Positions 45,987 to 54,172 of a DNA stretch of 64,000 bases are shown here, piece after piece (position 1 is the first letter of the stretch; each line of letters begins with the position of its first letter). The notes beneath the pieces were generated by a model. It had not been told where the DNA came from and made no database searches. It was given only the letters and a program-made list of their open reading frames with translations. Both the position numbers and the translations under genes were made by a program. Origin of the DNA: Sphingomonas sanxanigenens DSM 19645 = NX02 (GTDB lineage Bacteria > Pseudomonadota > Alphaproteobacteria > Sphingomonadales > Sphingomonadaceae); the NCBI RefSeq assembly GCF_000512205.2, contig NZ_CP006644.1, positions 2,908,520 to 2,972,519 of the forward strand, in the 5' to 3' direction.

Positions 45987-47132
45987 CTACCCCTTCGCCC
46001 GCCCCCGCCGGAACGGGTACAGGAACTGCGCCACATAGCCGTTGGGCACCGTTTCCGGCACGCCATAACCTTGGGGCCAACGCCCCGGCGGAAAATGATA
46101 GGTGCCGAACAGCCGGTCCCACAGCGGGAAGTGGATCGCGAAGTTCACGTCGATCGCCTCGGGCTCCAGCCCGTGATGCCAGTGGTGGAAGCGCGGGGTG
46201 GCGACGAAACGGCCGAGCCGGTCGAAATCGCCGCGCAGATTGGCGTGCAGCAGCGACGAATAGACATAGACGATGCCGATATAGATCTGCAGCGCGGTCG
46301 GCGTGAACCCCAATGTCATCATCGGGATCGCGGTGACGCCGCGCAGCGCGACGATCTCGAAGAAATGCATGCGCGCGCCGGCCAGCCAGTCCATCGATTT
46401 CGCCGAGTGATGGACCGCGTGGAAGCCCCACAGGAAGGGCACGCGGTGGAACGCACGGTGGAACCAGTATTGGACGAAGTCGGTGAGCAGCATGATCTCG
46501 ATCACCTGCAGCACCAGCGGCTGCCCGGCGATGAGCGCGCGAAAGCCTTCCCAACCGCCGGTCTGGCCGAGCACCGCCCGTGACGGCGCGAAGGACAGGA
46601 AGGTCAGCGCCTGCACCATCATCGAGCTGACGAGATAGTAGAACAGATCCTCGCGCCATTCGGGGCGGAACAGCCGCTGGGTGCCGTGGCGCGGCAGCAG
46701 CCGCTCGACGGGTGCGAACAGCAGACCGGTCATCACCATGTTGAGAACGAAGAAATCGAGGCCGAAGAAGATGCCCCAGTCGCGCACCTCGCGCGCCTCC
46801 GCCCCCGCACCGCCGAGCAGCCCCGCGAGCAGCGCCAGCGCCAGCGCAGTGAAGCCCAGCACCTTGCGCGGGCGCAGCAGCAGGCTGAGCAAAGCCAGCG
46901 CATAGGCGCCGAGGATCGCGCCGTGGATGATCGGACGGAGCACCGAGGAATTGCGCAGCATCGCCAGTTCCGGCGTGCCGAACAGTGCCGGGTAACGCAG
47001 CACGACGACAAGGCCGAGCCCGGTAACCGCCAGCACCAGCGCGAAGAAGCCGGCGAACCAGCCGCTGCCGAAGCGCCGCGTTTCGATCGGCGCTTCCAGA
47101 TCCTTCTTCAGTGCTTTGAAATAGTCGGCCAT
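45987..47132 (-). CDS. Sterol desaturase / fatty acid hydroxylase superfamily membrane enzyme
   Basis: This 381-residue membrane protein has several hydrophobic helices and the histidine motifs of the superfamily: HRAFH, HAVHHS and HHWHH, with HFFE between. These bind a di-iron centre that hydroxylates or desaturates lipids with O2. The substrate could be a fatty acid, sphingolipid or carotenoid-like lipid; I cannot tell which. ATG at 47132 (MADYFKALKKD) follows GAAGGGCGG. The first roughly 120 residues contain two or three helices before the catalytic part. It is convergent with purN, 18 bases apart, and downstream of the terminator of the RTX gene. Confidence 0.88.
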   Translation of the reverse strand: MADYFKALKKDLEAPIETRRFGSGWFAGFFALVLAVTGLGLVVVLRYPALFGTPELAMLRNSSVLRPIIHGAILGAYALALLSLLLRPRKVLGFTALALALLAGLLGGAGAEAREVRDWGIFFGLDFFVLNMVMTGLLFAPVERLLPRHGTQRLFRPEWREDLFYYLVSSMMVQALTFLSFAPSRAVLGQTGGWEGFRALIAGQPLVLQVIEIMLLTDFVQYWFHRAFHRVPFLWGFHAVHHSAKSMDWLAGARMHFFEIVALRGVTAIPMMTLGFTPTALQIYIGIVYVYSSLLHANLRGDFDRLGRFVATPRFHHWHHGLEPEAIDVNFAIHFPLWDRLFGTYHFPPGRWPQGYGVPETVPNGYVAQFLYPFRRGRAKG

Positions 47133-47190
47133 CCGCCCTTCGCTCCGTCCCCCAGGGCCGGGTAGCCTAGCACCATCGGGCGCGGACGAC

Positions 47191-47236
47191 AAAAAAGAGG
47201 AGCGCACCAACGCAGGGCGGTGCGTTGGTGCGCTCC
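47191..47236 (-). terminator. Strong Rho-independent terminator of the RTX gene
   Basis: On the minus strand a perfect 16-base stem (arms 47199-47214 and 47221-47236, six-base loop) is followed by TCTTTTTTG. It lies just downstream of the RTX gene stop and upstream of the sterol-desaturase-like gene, so the two are separate transcripts. Confidence 0.95.
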
Positions 47237-47292
47237 AGACTCGCTCCGACGGTCCGTGGTGGGGGGGGACCCGCCGGTGCCAGCCTAACCGA

Positions 47293-50200
47293 TCACAGGA
47301 TGAAGTCGGTGCCGGTCAGCGGTGCAGGGGTGGTCACGTTGATCGTGAAGTCTGCCGCGCCGTCGCCATTGACGTCTCCCTGCACCAGATAGCCGCTGCC
47401 CGACGCCACCGAGATGAGCTGCCCCGCCACGCCGGTGAAGGCGGCGACCAAGGTGAAGGCATCATTGGTGCCGCCGGTGACCGCGTCGATCCCCGACAGG
47501 TCGATTTGGTCGCCCTGCGCCGTGGAGAAGTCGGTGATGCGGTCGACGAGGCTCAGATTGGTGCCCGCCGTATCCGACACGCTTTCGTAGACGAAGCGGT
47601 CGGCGCCGGTGCCACCGATCAGCGAGTCGCGCCCGGCGCCGCCGACGATGACGTCATTGCCGGCGAAGCCGTAAATCGCATCGTTGCCGCCGCCGCCGCG
47701 CAGCGTATCCGCACCCGCTGCGCCGTTGAGGCGGTTGTCGAAGCTGTTGCCGATCAGGGTGACCCCGGCATCGTTCTTCGCCGTGATCTGCTCGATCGAG
47801 ATGCTGTCGACCAATGTGTAGCTGGTGGTGGTGGCGATGGTGTCGTAGCCGCCCGTCGCGGTGAAGCCCTCGACGATCGCGTCGATCGGCGCATCGATAT
47901 AATAGACGTCGTCGCCGTCGCCGCCAATCAGCGTGTCGCTGCCGGCCTCGCCCGACAGCGTATCGTTGCCCGCGCCGCCGGTCAGCGTATCGTTCCCGAC
48001 ACCGCCGATCAGCGAGTCGTTGCCGTCATCGCCGTTGAGGATGTCGTTGCCGTTGTCGCCGCGGACGACATCGTCATTGGCGCCGCCGAAGATGGTGTCG
48101 TTGCCGTTGCCACCGGCCAGCGAGTCATTGCCGTCGAGCCCACGGATGGTGTCGTTGCCGCCGCCGCCGAGGATGCTGTTGTCCAGCTCGTTGCCGATCA
48201 GGGTCGAACCCAGATTGCTCAAGCCCTGCAGCCGCTCGATCGAGGATCCGGCTGCCAGCGTATAATTGCCCCGTGCCTGGACGATGTCGGTCCCCTCGCC
48301 GGCGAGTTCGACCACCACATCATCCTCATCGACGATGTAGGTGTCGTCGCCGACGCCACCGACGAGCATATCGGTGCCCGCTTGGCCATCGAGGCGATCA
48401 TTGCCGGCGCCGCCGGCCAGCGTGTCGGTGCCGGTGCCGCCATAGATCAGGTCGTTGTCGTCACCGCCATCGAGCGTGTCGTCGCCGTCGTCACCGCTGA
48501 TCATGTCGTTGCCGGCGCCGCCTTCGACCGTGTCGTTGCCGGCCTTGCCATAGAGGTCATCGTCGCCGCCGAGGCCGCGAACGATGTCATTGCCAGTGCC
48601 GCCATCGATATGGTTGTCGCGGCTGTTGCCGGTCAGGATCAGATCCGCGCTGCTGTTGCTGCGGAGCATCTCGACGAACTGGTCCTCGCCCAGCGTGTAG
48701 TTCACGCTGGTGAGGATGGTGTCGGTGCCCTGCCCGTCGAGCTCGACGACGATGTCGCCGGCGCTCTCGACGATATAGGTATCCGCGCCGAGACCGCCGC
48801 GCATCGTATCCGCGCCGGCCCCGCCCTCGAGCCGGTCGTTACCGTCGCCGCCGACGAGCGTGTCGTCGCCGGCATTGCCGTAGAGCAGGTCGTTGCCGCT
48901 GCCGCCGTCGATCTCGTCATTGCCATTGCCGCCCGAGAGCGTGTCGGTGCCGCCGCGGCCTTCGATCGTGTCGTTGCCGTTGCCGCCGTCGATGCGGTTG
49001 TCGAAGGCGTTGCCGATCAAGGTGACGTCGCCGGCCGCGATCGAGGCGAGGCGTTCGATCGACTGGTCGTCGCTCAGCGTATAGCTGATGCGCGTCTGGA
49101 TGGTGTCGCTGCCCTCGCCATCGAGTTCGGTGACGACGTCGCCGGCATCGTCGACGATGTAGATGTCGTTGCCGGCGCCGCCCGCCATGGCGTCGGCGCC
49201 GGTGCCGCCGTCGAGCCGGTCGTTGCCGCCATTGCCCTCGATCGTGTCGTTGCCGGCGCCACCGCTGAGCAGGTCGTCGCCCTCGCCGCCGATCAAGGTG
49301 TCGCTGCCGGTGCCGCCGGTGATCAGATCGTTGCCGTTGCCGCCGTCGATCGTGTCATCCCCCGCGCCGCCGTCGAGATCGTCGTTGCCGTCGAGGCCCG
49401 AGATGGTGTCGTTGCCATTGGCGCCGTCGATGACATTGTCGAGGCTGTTGCCGGTAAGAACGAGACCGGCGTTGGAGCCGGCGCGCAGATTCTCGATATT
49501 GCTGTCTTCGCCCAGGGTATAATCGACCGAGGCGATGACGGTGTCAGTGCCGGCATCGGCGCCCTCCTCGATCACGTCGCCGGCGCTGTCGACAGAATAG
49601 GTATCGTTGCCCAGGCCACCGCGCATGATGTCGTCGCCGGCGCCGCCATCGAGCGTGTCGTCTCCGTCGCCGCCTTCGAGCACGTCATTGCCGCCCGCGC
49701 CGAACAGCTCGTCATTGCCGGCAAGGCCGTAGATCGTGTCGGTGCCGCCGGCACCGGTAATGGTATTTTCCGCACTGTTGCCGGTCAGCGTCAGTCCGTC
49801 GTCCGAGCCGGCGCTGAGATCCTCGATATTGTCGCCGTCGCTCAGCGCATAGTCGATCGTGGTGATGATGCGGTCGTTACCGCCGCCGGCATCCTCGTTG
49901 ACCGCATCGCCGGGGTTGTCGACATAATAGGTGTCGTCGCCGGCGCCGCCGGTCATGTCGTCGGCACCGGCCCCGCCATCGAGCGTGTCGTTGCCGTCGC
50001 CACCGACCAGGATGTCGTTGCCGTCGCCGCCGTCGAGTGTGTCATTGCCGGTGCCGCCGGTGATCTCGTCGTCACCGGTGCCGCCCTCGAGGATATCGTC
50101 GTCGGCGCCGCCGTCGATCGTGTCATTGCCCGCGCCGCCGTCGATCGTGTCCGTTCCGGCTCCGCCGTTCAGGACATCATCGTCATTGCCGCCCGAGAGC

Positions 50201-52053
50201 GTGTCGTTGCCGCCCTCACCATTGACCTGATCGTCGCCGTCACCGCCATCGAGGATGTCGTCGCCGTCACCGCCGTTGAGGATGTCGTTGCCGGTGCCAC
50301 CAAGTCCGGTGTCGTTGCCGCCACCGCCATTGACGGTATCGTTGCCCTCGCCGCCGTCGAGCGAGTCATCGCCCGGGCCGCCGTTGAGCACATCGTCGCC
50401 GCCCATGCCGGCCAGCGTGTCATTGCCGTCACCGCCGTTGAGCGTGTCGTTGCCGCCGGCGCCGGTCAGCGTATCGTTGCCGCCGCCGCCGTTGATCGTG
50501 GTCGTGTCGTCGGAAGGCGCGGTGATGACATCGTCGCCGGGGGTGCCCTCGATCGTCGGGAACTCATCGACATTGGTCAACAGGATCGTGATGGTCTGAT
50601 CGGTGGTGGTGCCGAACTCGTCGGTCGCGCGGACGGTGATGTCGATGTCGCGATCGGTTTCGTAATCGAGCACCGCGCCGGGCGCGACGGTGATGACGCC
50701 GGTATCGGCATCGATCACGAAACGGCCGCCGCCATCATCGACCAGCGTGTAGGTGATCGTGTCACCGTCCGGATCGGTCGCGCTGACCGTGCCGACGACG
50801 GTGCCCGCGGTCGCATTCTCCTCCACCTGCGCGTCGTCGATAACGATGCCGGTGGGCGCCGAATTGAGGACCATTTGCTGCGAGACGATCGCGGTCACCC
50901 CTGCGGTGCCGGGAGTTTCCCAGGTGATCGTGATCCTGCCGTCGGACAGCACCGTCACTGCGGGATTGAGCTGGGCGCCGGTGGTGCTGGTGTTGACGAG
51001 CACCGGGCCGCCGACCTGGACGCCGCTGGCGTCGAACGCCTGCGCAAGGATCGCGGAGCCGCTGGCGTCACCATAGGAGCCGCTGCTGTCAGTCCATACG
51101 ACGACGAAGCCGCCACTGGGCAGCGCCGCGATCACCGGCTCGGTCTGCGCGCCGGTCAGCACGGTGTTGACGACGAATTCGGAGCCGACCGCGACGCCGG
51201 CGGAGGTGTAGATCTGTCCCCTGACGTTGGCATTGCCGGCGCTCGGATCGGTCCAGGTGACGACGAAATTGCCGTTGTCGAGCGTGGTCACGGTCTGGTC
51301 GACCTGCGACCCTGTGGTCGTGGTGTTGACGCGGAACTCGAAACCCACGCGTTCGCCGGACGCCGAGAAGAGCTGCGCGACGATGGCCGAGCCGCTGGCA
51401 TCCCCATAGTCGCCGCTGCTGTCTTCCCAGGTGACGATGAAGCCGCCGTTGGACAGCGCGGTGATCTTGGAATCGACCTGCGCGCCATCGAGATTGGTGT
51501 TGATCCGGAAGTTGGTTCCGACCGCCGCGCCCGAGGCATCGTAGAGCTGGCCGATGACTTCGCTGCTCGTCAGCCCGAAGGTCGTGAAGGTGACGAGGAA
51601 GCGGCCGCCGGCGAGCGCGACGACGTCCGACGTGTTCTGGGCGCCGAGCAGCGCGCCGAGCAAGCCGGTGTTGACGACGAACTCGCCGCCGACGGGCGCG
51701 CCAGCGGCAGTGAACATCTGGCCATGCACATTCGCCCCCAGAATCCCGACCAACGCCGGATCGGTCCAGGTAACGACGATGTTGCCATTGTTAAGCGTCG
51801 TGATCGACGGTTGGGTCTGGCTGCCGAGCAACGTTGTGTTTACGAGGATTTCTGCGCCGGTCGGATTGCCGTTTGAATCATAGATCCTGAGCTTTATGCC
51901 CGATCCGGAAAGATCAATCAGAGATCCGCTATAATCCTCCCATGCAATAGCATAGCCACCGTTGTTCAATGCGGTGATCGATGGTGCGAGTTGATTGTCG
52001 AATGAGTCATTACGGACGACAACCTCGCCCCCCACAAGAATCAATTCAGGCAT
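47293..52053 (-). CDS. Large RTX-type calcium-binding repeat protein with cadherin-like domain (1586 residues)
   Basis: The start at 52053 follows GGGGAG at a good spacing. Residues 1 to about 385 hold repeats of about 80 residues built on VNT...G.Q....T.LDNGNFVVTW. A cadherin-like domain (APTGIVIDDAQVEENATAGTVV..DPDGDTITY..DYETDRDI) follows at about 395-500. Then come many GGxGNDxL nonapeptides that bind calcium, interrupted by six copies of a module with DTY.VD...D.V.E, YTL, IE.L and LIGN..DN. The C-terminus resembles the serralysin-type M10 C-terminal region (GADRFVYESVSDT...DRITDFS) and ends DFIL, as in type I secreted proteins. No protease motif and no secretion genes are nearby. No Cys is seen. 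It is probably an adhesin or surface-layer protein. Confidence 0.92.
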   Translation of the reverse strand: MPELILVGGEVVVRNDSFDNQLAPSITALNNGGYAIAWEDYSGSLIDLSGSGIKLRIYDSNGNPTGAEILVNTTLLGSQTQPSITTLNNGNIVVTWTDPALVGILGANVHGQMFTAAGAPVGGEFVVNTGLLGALLGAQNTSDVVALAGGRFLVTFTTFGLTSSEVIGQLYDASGAAVGTNFRINTNLDGAQVDSKITALSNGGFIVTWEDSSGDYGDASGSAIVAQLFSASGERVGFEFRVNTTTTGSQVDQTVTTLDNGNFVVTWTDPSAGNANVRGQIYTSAGVAVGSEFVVNTVLTGAQTEPVIAALPSGGFVVVWTDSSGSYGDASGSAILAQAFDASGVQVGGPVLVNTSTTGAQLNPAVTVLSDGRITITWETPGTAGVTAIVSQQMVLNSAPTGIVIDDAQVEENATAGTVVGTVSATDPDGDTITYTLVDDGGGRFVIDADTGVITVAPGAVLDYETDRDIDITVRATDEFGTTTDQTITILLTNVDEFPTIEGTPGDDVITAPSDDTTTINGGGGNDTLTGAGGNDTLNGGDGNDTLAGMGGDDVLNGGPGDDSLDGGEGNDTVNGGGGNDTGLGGTGNDILNGGDGDDILDGGDGDDQVNGEGGNDTLSGGNDDDVLNGGAGTDTIDGGAGNDTIDGGADDDILEGGTGDDEITGGTGNDTLDGGDGNDILVGGDGNDTLDGGAGADDMTGGAGDDTYYVDNPGDAVNEDAGGGNDRIITTIDYALSDGDNIEDLSAGSDDGLTLTGNSAENTITGAGGTDTIYGLAGNDELFGAGGNDVLEGGDGDDTLDGGAGDDIMRGGLGNDTYSVDSAGDVIEEGADAGTDTVIASVDYTLGEDSNIENLRAGSNAGLVLTGNSLDNVIDGANGNDTISGLDGNDDLDGGAGDDTIDGGNGNDLITGGTGSDTLIGGEGDDLLSGGAGNDTIEGNGGNDRLDGGTGADAMAGGAGNDIYIVDDAGDVVTELDGEGSDTIQTRISYTLSDDQSIERLASIAAGDVTLIGNAFDNRIDGGNGNDTIEGRGGTDTLSGGNGNDEIDGGSGNDLLYGNAGDDTLVGGDGNDRLEGGAGADTMRGGLGADTYIVESAGDIVVELDGQGTDTILTSVNYTLGEDQFVEMLRSNSSADLILTGNSRDNHIDGGTGNDIVRGLGGDDDLYGKAGNDTVEGGAGNDMISGDDGDDTLDGGDDNDLIYGGTGTDTLAGGAGNDRLDGQAGTDMLVGGVGDDTYIVDEDDVVVELAGEGTDIVQARGNYTLAAGSSIERLQGLSNLGSTLIGNELDNSILGGGGNDTIRGLDGNDSLAGGNGNDTIFGGANDDVVRGDNGNDILNGDDGNDSLIGGVGNDTLTGGAGNDTLSGEAGSDTLIGGDGDDVYYIDAPIDAIVEGFTATGGYDTIATTTSYTLVDSISIEQITAKNDAGVTLIGNSFDNRLNGAAGADTLRGGGGNDAIYGFAGNDVIVGGAGRDSLIGGTGADRFVYESVSDTAGTNLSLVDRITDFSTAQGDQIDLSGIDAVTGGTNDAFTLVAAFTGVAGQLISVASGSGYLVQGDVNGDGAADFTINVTTPAPLTGTDFIL

Positions 52054-52257
52054 CTTTATTCTCCCCAAGGAAAACGTCACGGGAGCAATGATAGATGACC
52101 AAACCTTGAGATGATTAATAAGCATGGTTAATTTTTTGTAATGGATCGACAATGGTCATATCGCGGAAGTGGGCATCGCGACCGTTTTCGCACCGATCGT
52201 CCGTGACTTGACGCGGCTGCTATGACACCCTGCGGAGTCGCGGGGCGGGAGGCTGTC

Positions 52258-52734
52258 ATGATCTGGTTGTTTGCGGTGCTGATCGGCGTAATTGCCGGTT
52301 TGCGGGTGTTTACGGCGCTTGCAGCGTTGTGCTGGGCTGTCGCCTTCGCCAGGCTCGACCTTTCACAGACGGGGCTGGCTTTTCTCGGTTGGCGATATTT
52401 GCCAGCGATTCTGTCACTGCTTGCGGTGATTGAGTTCATTACGGATCAATTGCCGACGACGCCCAGCCGCAAGGTTCCTTCGCAATTCGGGGCACGTCTG
52501 ATCGCCGGTGCGCTCGGCGGCGCGGCGTTCGCGGCGGCTGCGCAACCCGGCCAATGGCAAAGCGCGGCGCTGATCGGCGCGGTGCCGGGGCTCGTCGGCG
52601 CGGTAATCGGCACGCTTGGCGGTGCCGCCGTTCGCGCGCGGCTCGCCGCCGCATTCGGCAGCGACCGCCCGGCCGCATTGATCGAGGATGCCGTTGCGAT
52701 CGGTGCTGCCGTGGCGCTGGTTGCCGCGCTATAG
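52258..52734 (+). CDS. DUF4126-like membrane protein
   Basis: This 158-residue protein has about four hydrophobic helices and the order MIWLFAVLIGVIAGLRVFTALAA, ITDQLPTTPSRKVPSQFGARLIAGALGGAA, GAVPGLVGAVIGTLGGAAVRARLAAAFG that I associate with DUF4126 proteins. Function is unknown. ATG at 52258 has GGGAGG six bases upstream. The stop lies seven bases before the flavoprotein start, so they are probably cotranscribed. The upstream gap (52054-52257) is AT-rich and should hold divergent promoters for this operon and for the RTX gene. Confidence 0.8.
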   Translation: MIWLFAVLIGVIAGLRVFTALAALCWAVAFARLDLSQTGLAFLGWRYLPAILSLLAVIEFITDQLPTTPSRKVPSQFGARLIAGALGGAAFAAAAQPGQWQSAALIGAVPGLVGAVIGTLGGAAVRARLAAAFGSDRPAALIEDAVAIGAAVALVAAL

Positions 52735-52741
52735 ACCGCGC

Positions 52742-54124
52742 ATGAGCGAAACATTCGATGCGATCGTGATCGGCGCCGGCCAGGCCGGCCCATCCCTGTG
52801 TGGCCGATTGACCGAAAGGGGTATGACGGTCGCGCTGATCGAACGCCACCTGATCGGCGGCACCTGCGTCAACACCGGCTGCATGCCCACCAAGGCGCTC
52901 GTCGCCAGCGCCTATGCCGCACGGCTGGCACGGCGCGCCGCCGATTATGGCGTTGTGATCGACGCACCGGTTTCGGTCGACATGAAAGCGGCCTCGGCGC
53001 GCGCGCACAAGGTGACGCTCGACGCGCGCACCGGCAACGAGACATGGCTGGCCGGGATGAAGGGGCTGACGCTGATTCGCGGTCACGCCCATTTCGTTTC
53101 GCAGGACACGATCGCGGTCGGCGACCGGCAGCTCACCGCGCCGCGCATCTTCCTCAATGTCGGCGGCCGTGCGTCGGTGCCCGACATGCCCGGCGTGCAT
53201 GACGTGCCGCTGCTCAACAACCGCTCGATCATCGCGCTCGACACGCTGCCCGAGCATCTCGTGGTCGTCGGCGGCAGCTATATCGGGCTTGAGTTCGCGC
53301 AAATGTATCGCCGGTTCGGCGCCAGGGTAACGGTGGTCGAGAAAGGACCGCGGCTGGTGGCGCGCGAGGATCCGGACATCTCCGAGGCGATCCGCGGGAT
53401 TCTCGAAGCGGAGGGCATCGCGGTGCGCACCGGCGCCGAATGCATCTCATTCCGGCCGGAACCGGACGGCCGCATTGCGGTGGGCGTGGATTGCGAATCG
53501 GGAGAGCCGGAGGTGGTCGGCAGCCACGCGCTGCTCGCCGTCGGCCGACGCCCCAACACCGACGATCTCGGGTTGGACGTCGCCGGCGTCGCGGTGGATG
53601 CGCGCGGCTATATCCAGGTCGATGACAGGCTGGCGACCAACGTGCCCGGCATCTGGGCGCTGGGCGATTGCAACGGCCGCGGCGCCTTCACCCACACCGC
53701 CTATAATGATTTCGAGATCGTCGCGGCCAACATGCTCGACGGCGAGGACCGCAAGCTCAGCGACCGCATCCTCGGCTATGCGCTCTATATCGATCCGCCG
53801 CTGGGACGCGTCGGCATGAGCGAGGGCGAAGCGCGCAAGTCGGGCCGCCCGATCGCCATTGCGACCCGACCGATGACCCGCGTCGGCCGCGCGGTCGAAA
53901 AGGGCGAGACGCAGGGCTTCATGAAGCTGATCGCCGACGCCGATACGCATGAACTGCTGGGCGCGGCGATCCTCGGCACCGGCGGCGACGAGGCCATCCA
54001 CGGCATCCTCGACATGATGAACGCGGGCCAGACCTATGATGTGTTGCGCTGGGCGGTGCCGATCCACCCGACCGTATCCGAGCTGCTGCCGACGCTGATC
54101 CTGGGGCTCAAGCCGGCCCAGTAG
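52742..54124 (+). CDS. FAD-containing pyridine nucleotide-disulfide oxidoreductase, mercuric-reductase-like
   Basis: This 460-residue class I flavoprotein has the FAD-binding DAIVIGAGQAGPSL, the redox-active pair in GGTCVNTGCMPTKAL (CX4C), the NAD(P)-binding VVVGGSYIGLEFAQMY, the GIWALGDCNGRGAFTHTAYNDFEIV block and the C-terminal IHPTVSELLPTL. It resembles lipoamide dehydrogenase and MerA but has no N-terminal metal-binding domain and no C-terminal Cys pair, so mercury reduction is unlikely. The electron acceptor is unknown. It lies seven bases after the DUF4126-like gene. Confidence 0.9.
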   Translation: MSETFDAIVIGAGQAGPSLCGRLTERGMTVALIERHLIGGTCVNTGCMPTKALVASAYAARLARRAADYGVVIDAPVSVDMKAASARAHKVTLDARTGNETWLAGMKGLTLIRGHAHFVSQDTIAVGDRQLTAPRIFLNVGGRASVPDMPGVHDVPLLNNRSIIALDTLPEHLVVVGGSYIGLEFAQMYRRFGARVTVVEKGPRLVAREDPDISEAIRGILEAEGIAVRTGAECISFRPEPDGRIAVGVDCESGEPEVVGSHALLAVGRRPNTDDLGLDVAGVAVDARGYIQVDDRLATNVPGIWALGDCNGRGAFTHTAYNDFEIVAANMLDGEDRKLSDRILGYALYIDPPLGRVGMSEGEARKSGRPIAIATRPMTRVGRAVEKGETQGFMKLIADADTHELLGAAILGTGGDEAIHGILDMMNAGQTYDVLRWAVPIHPTVSELLPTLILGLKPAQ

Positions 54125-54172
54125 GGGGGTGCGGCATGGATCGACGCCGTGCCGGACCCTCCCTCCCCCATC

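Noticed and set aside
47600-50500. CRISPR-like regular repeats
   Set aside because: The repeats are in-frame RTX nonapeptide codons and have no constant repeat or unique spacers.
47506-51876. Long open frame on the plus strand opposite the RTX gene
   Set aside because: It is the complement of the repetitive GGxGxD codons and has low-complexity Val/Ala composition.
52742-54124. Mercuric reductase (merA)
   Set aside because: The core fold fits, but the N-terminal metal-binding domain and the C-terminal Cys pair are missing and no other mer gene is near.
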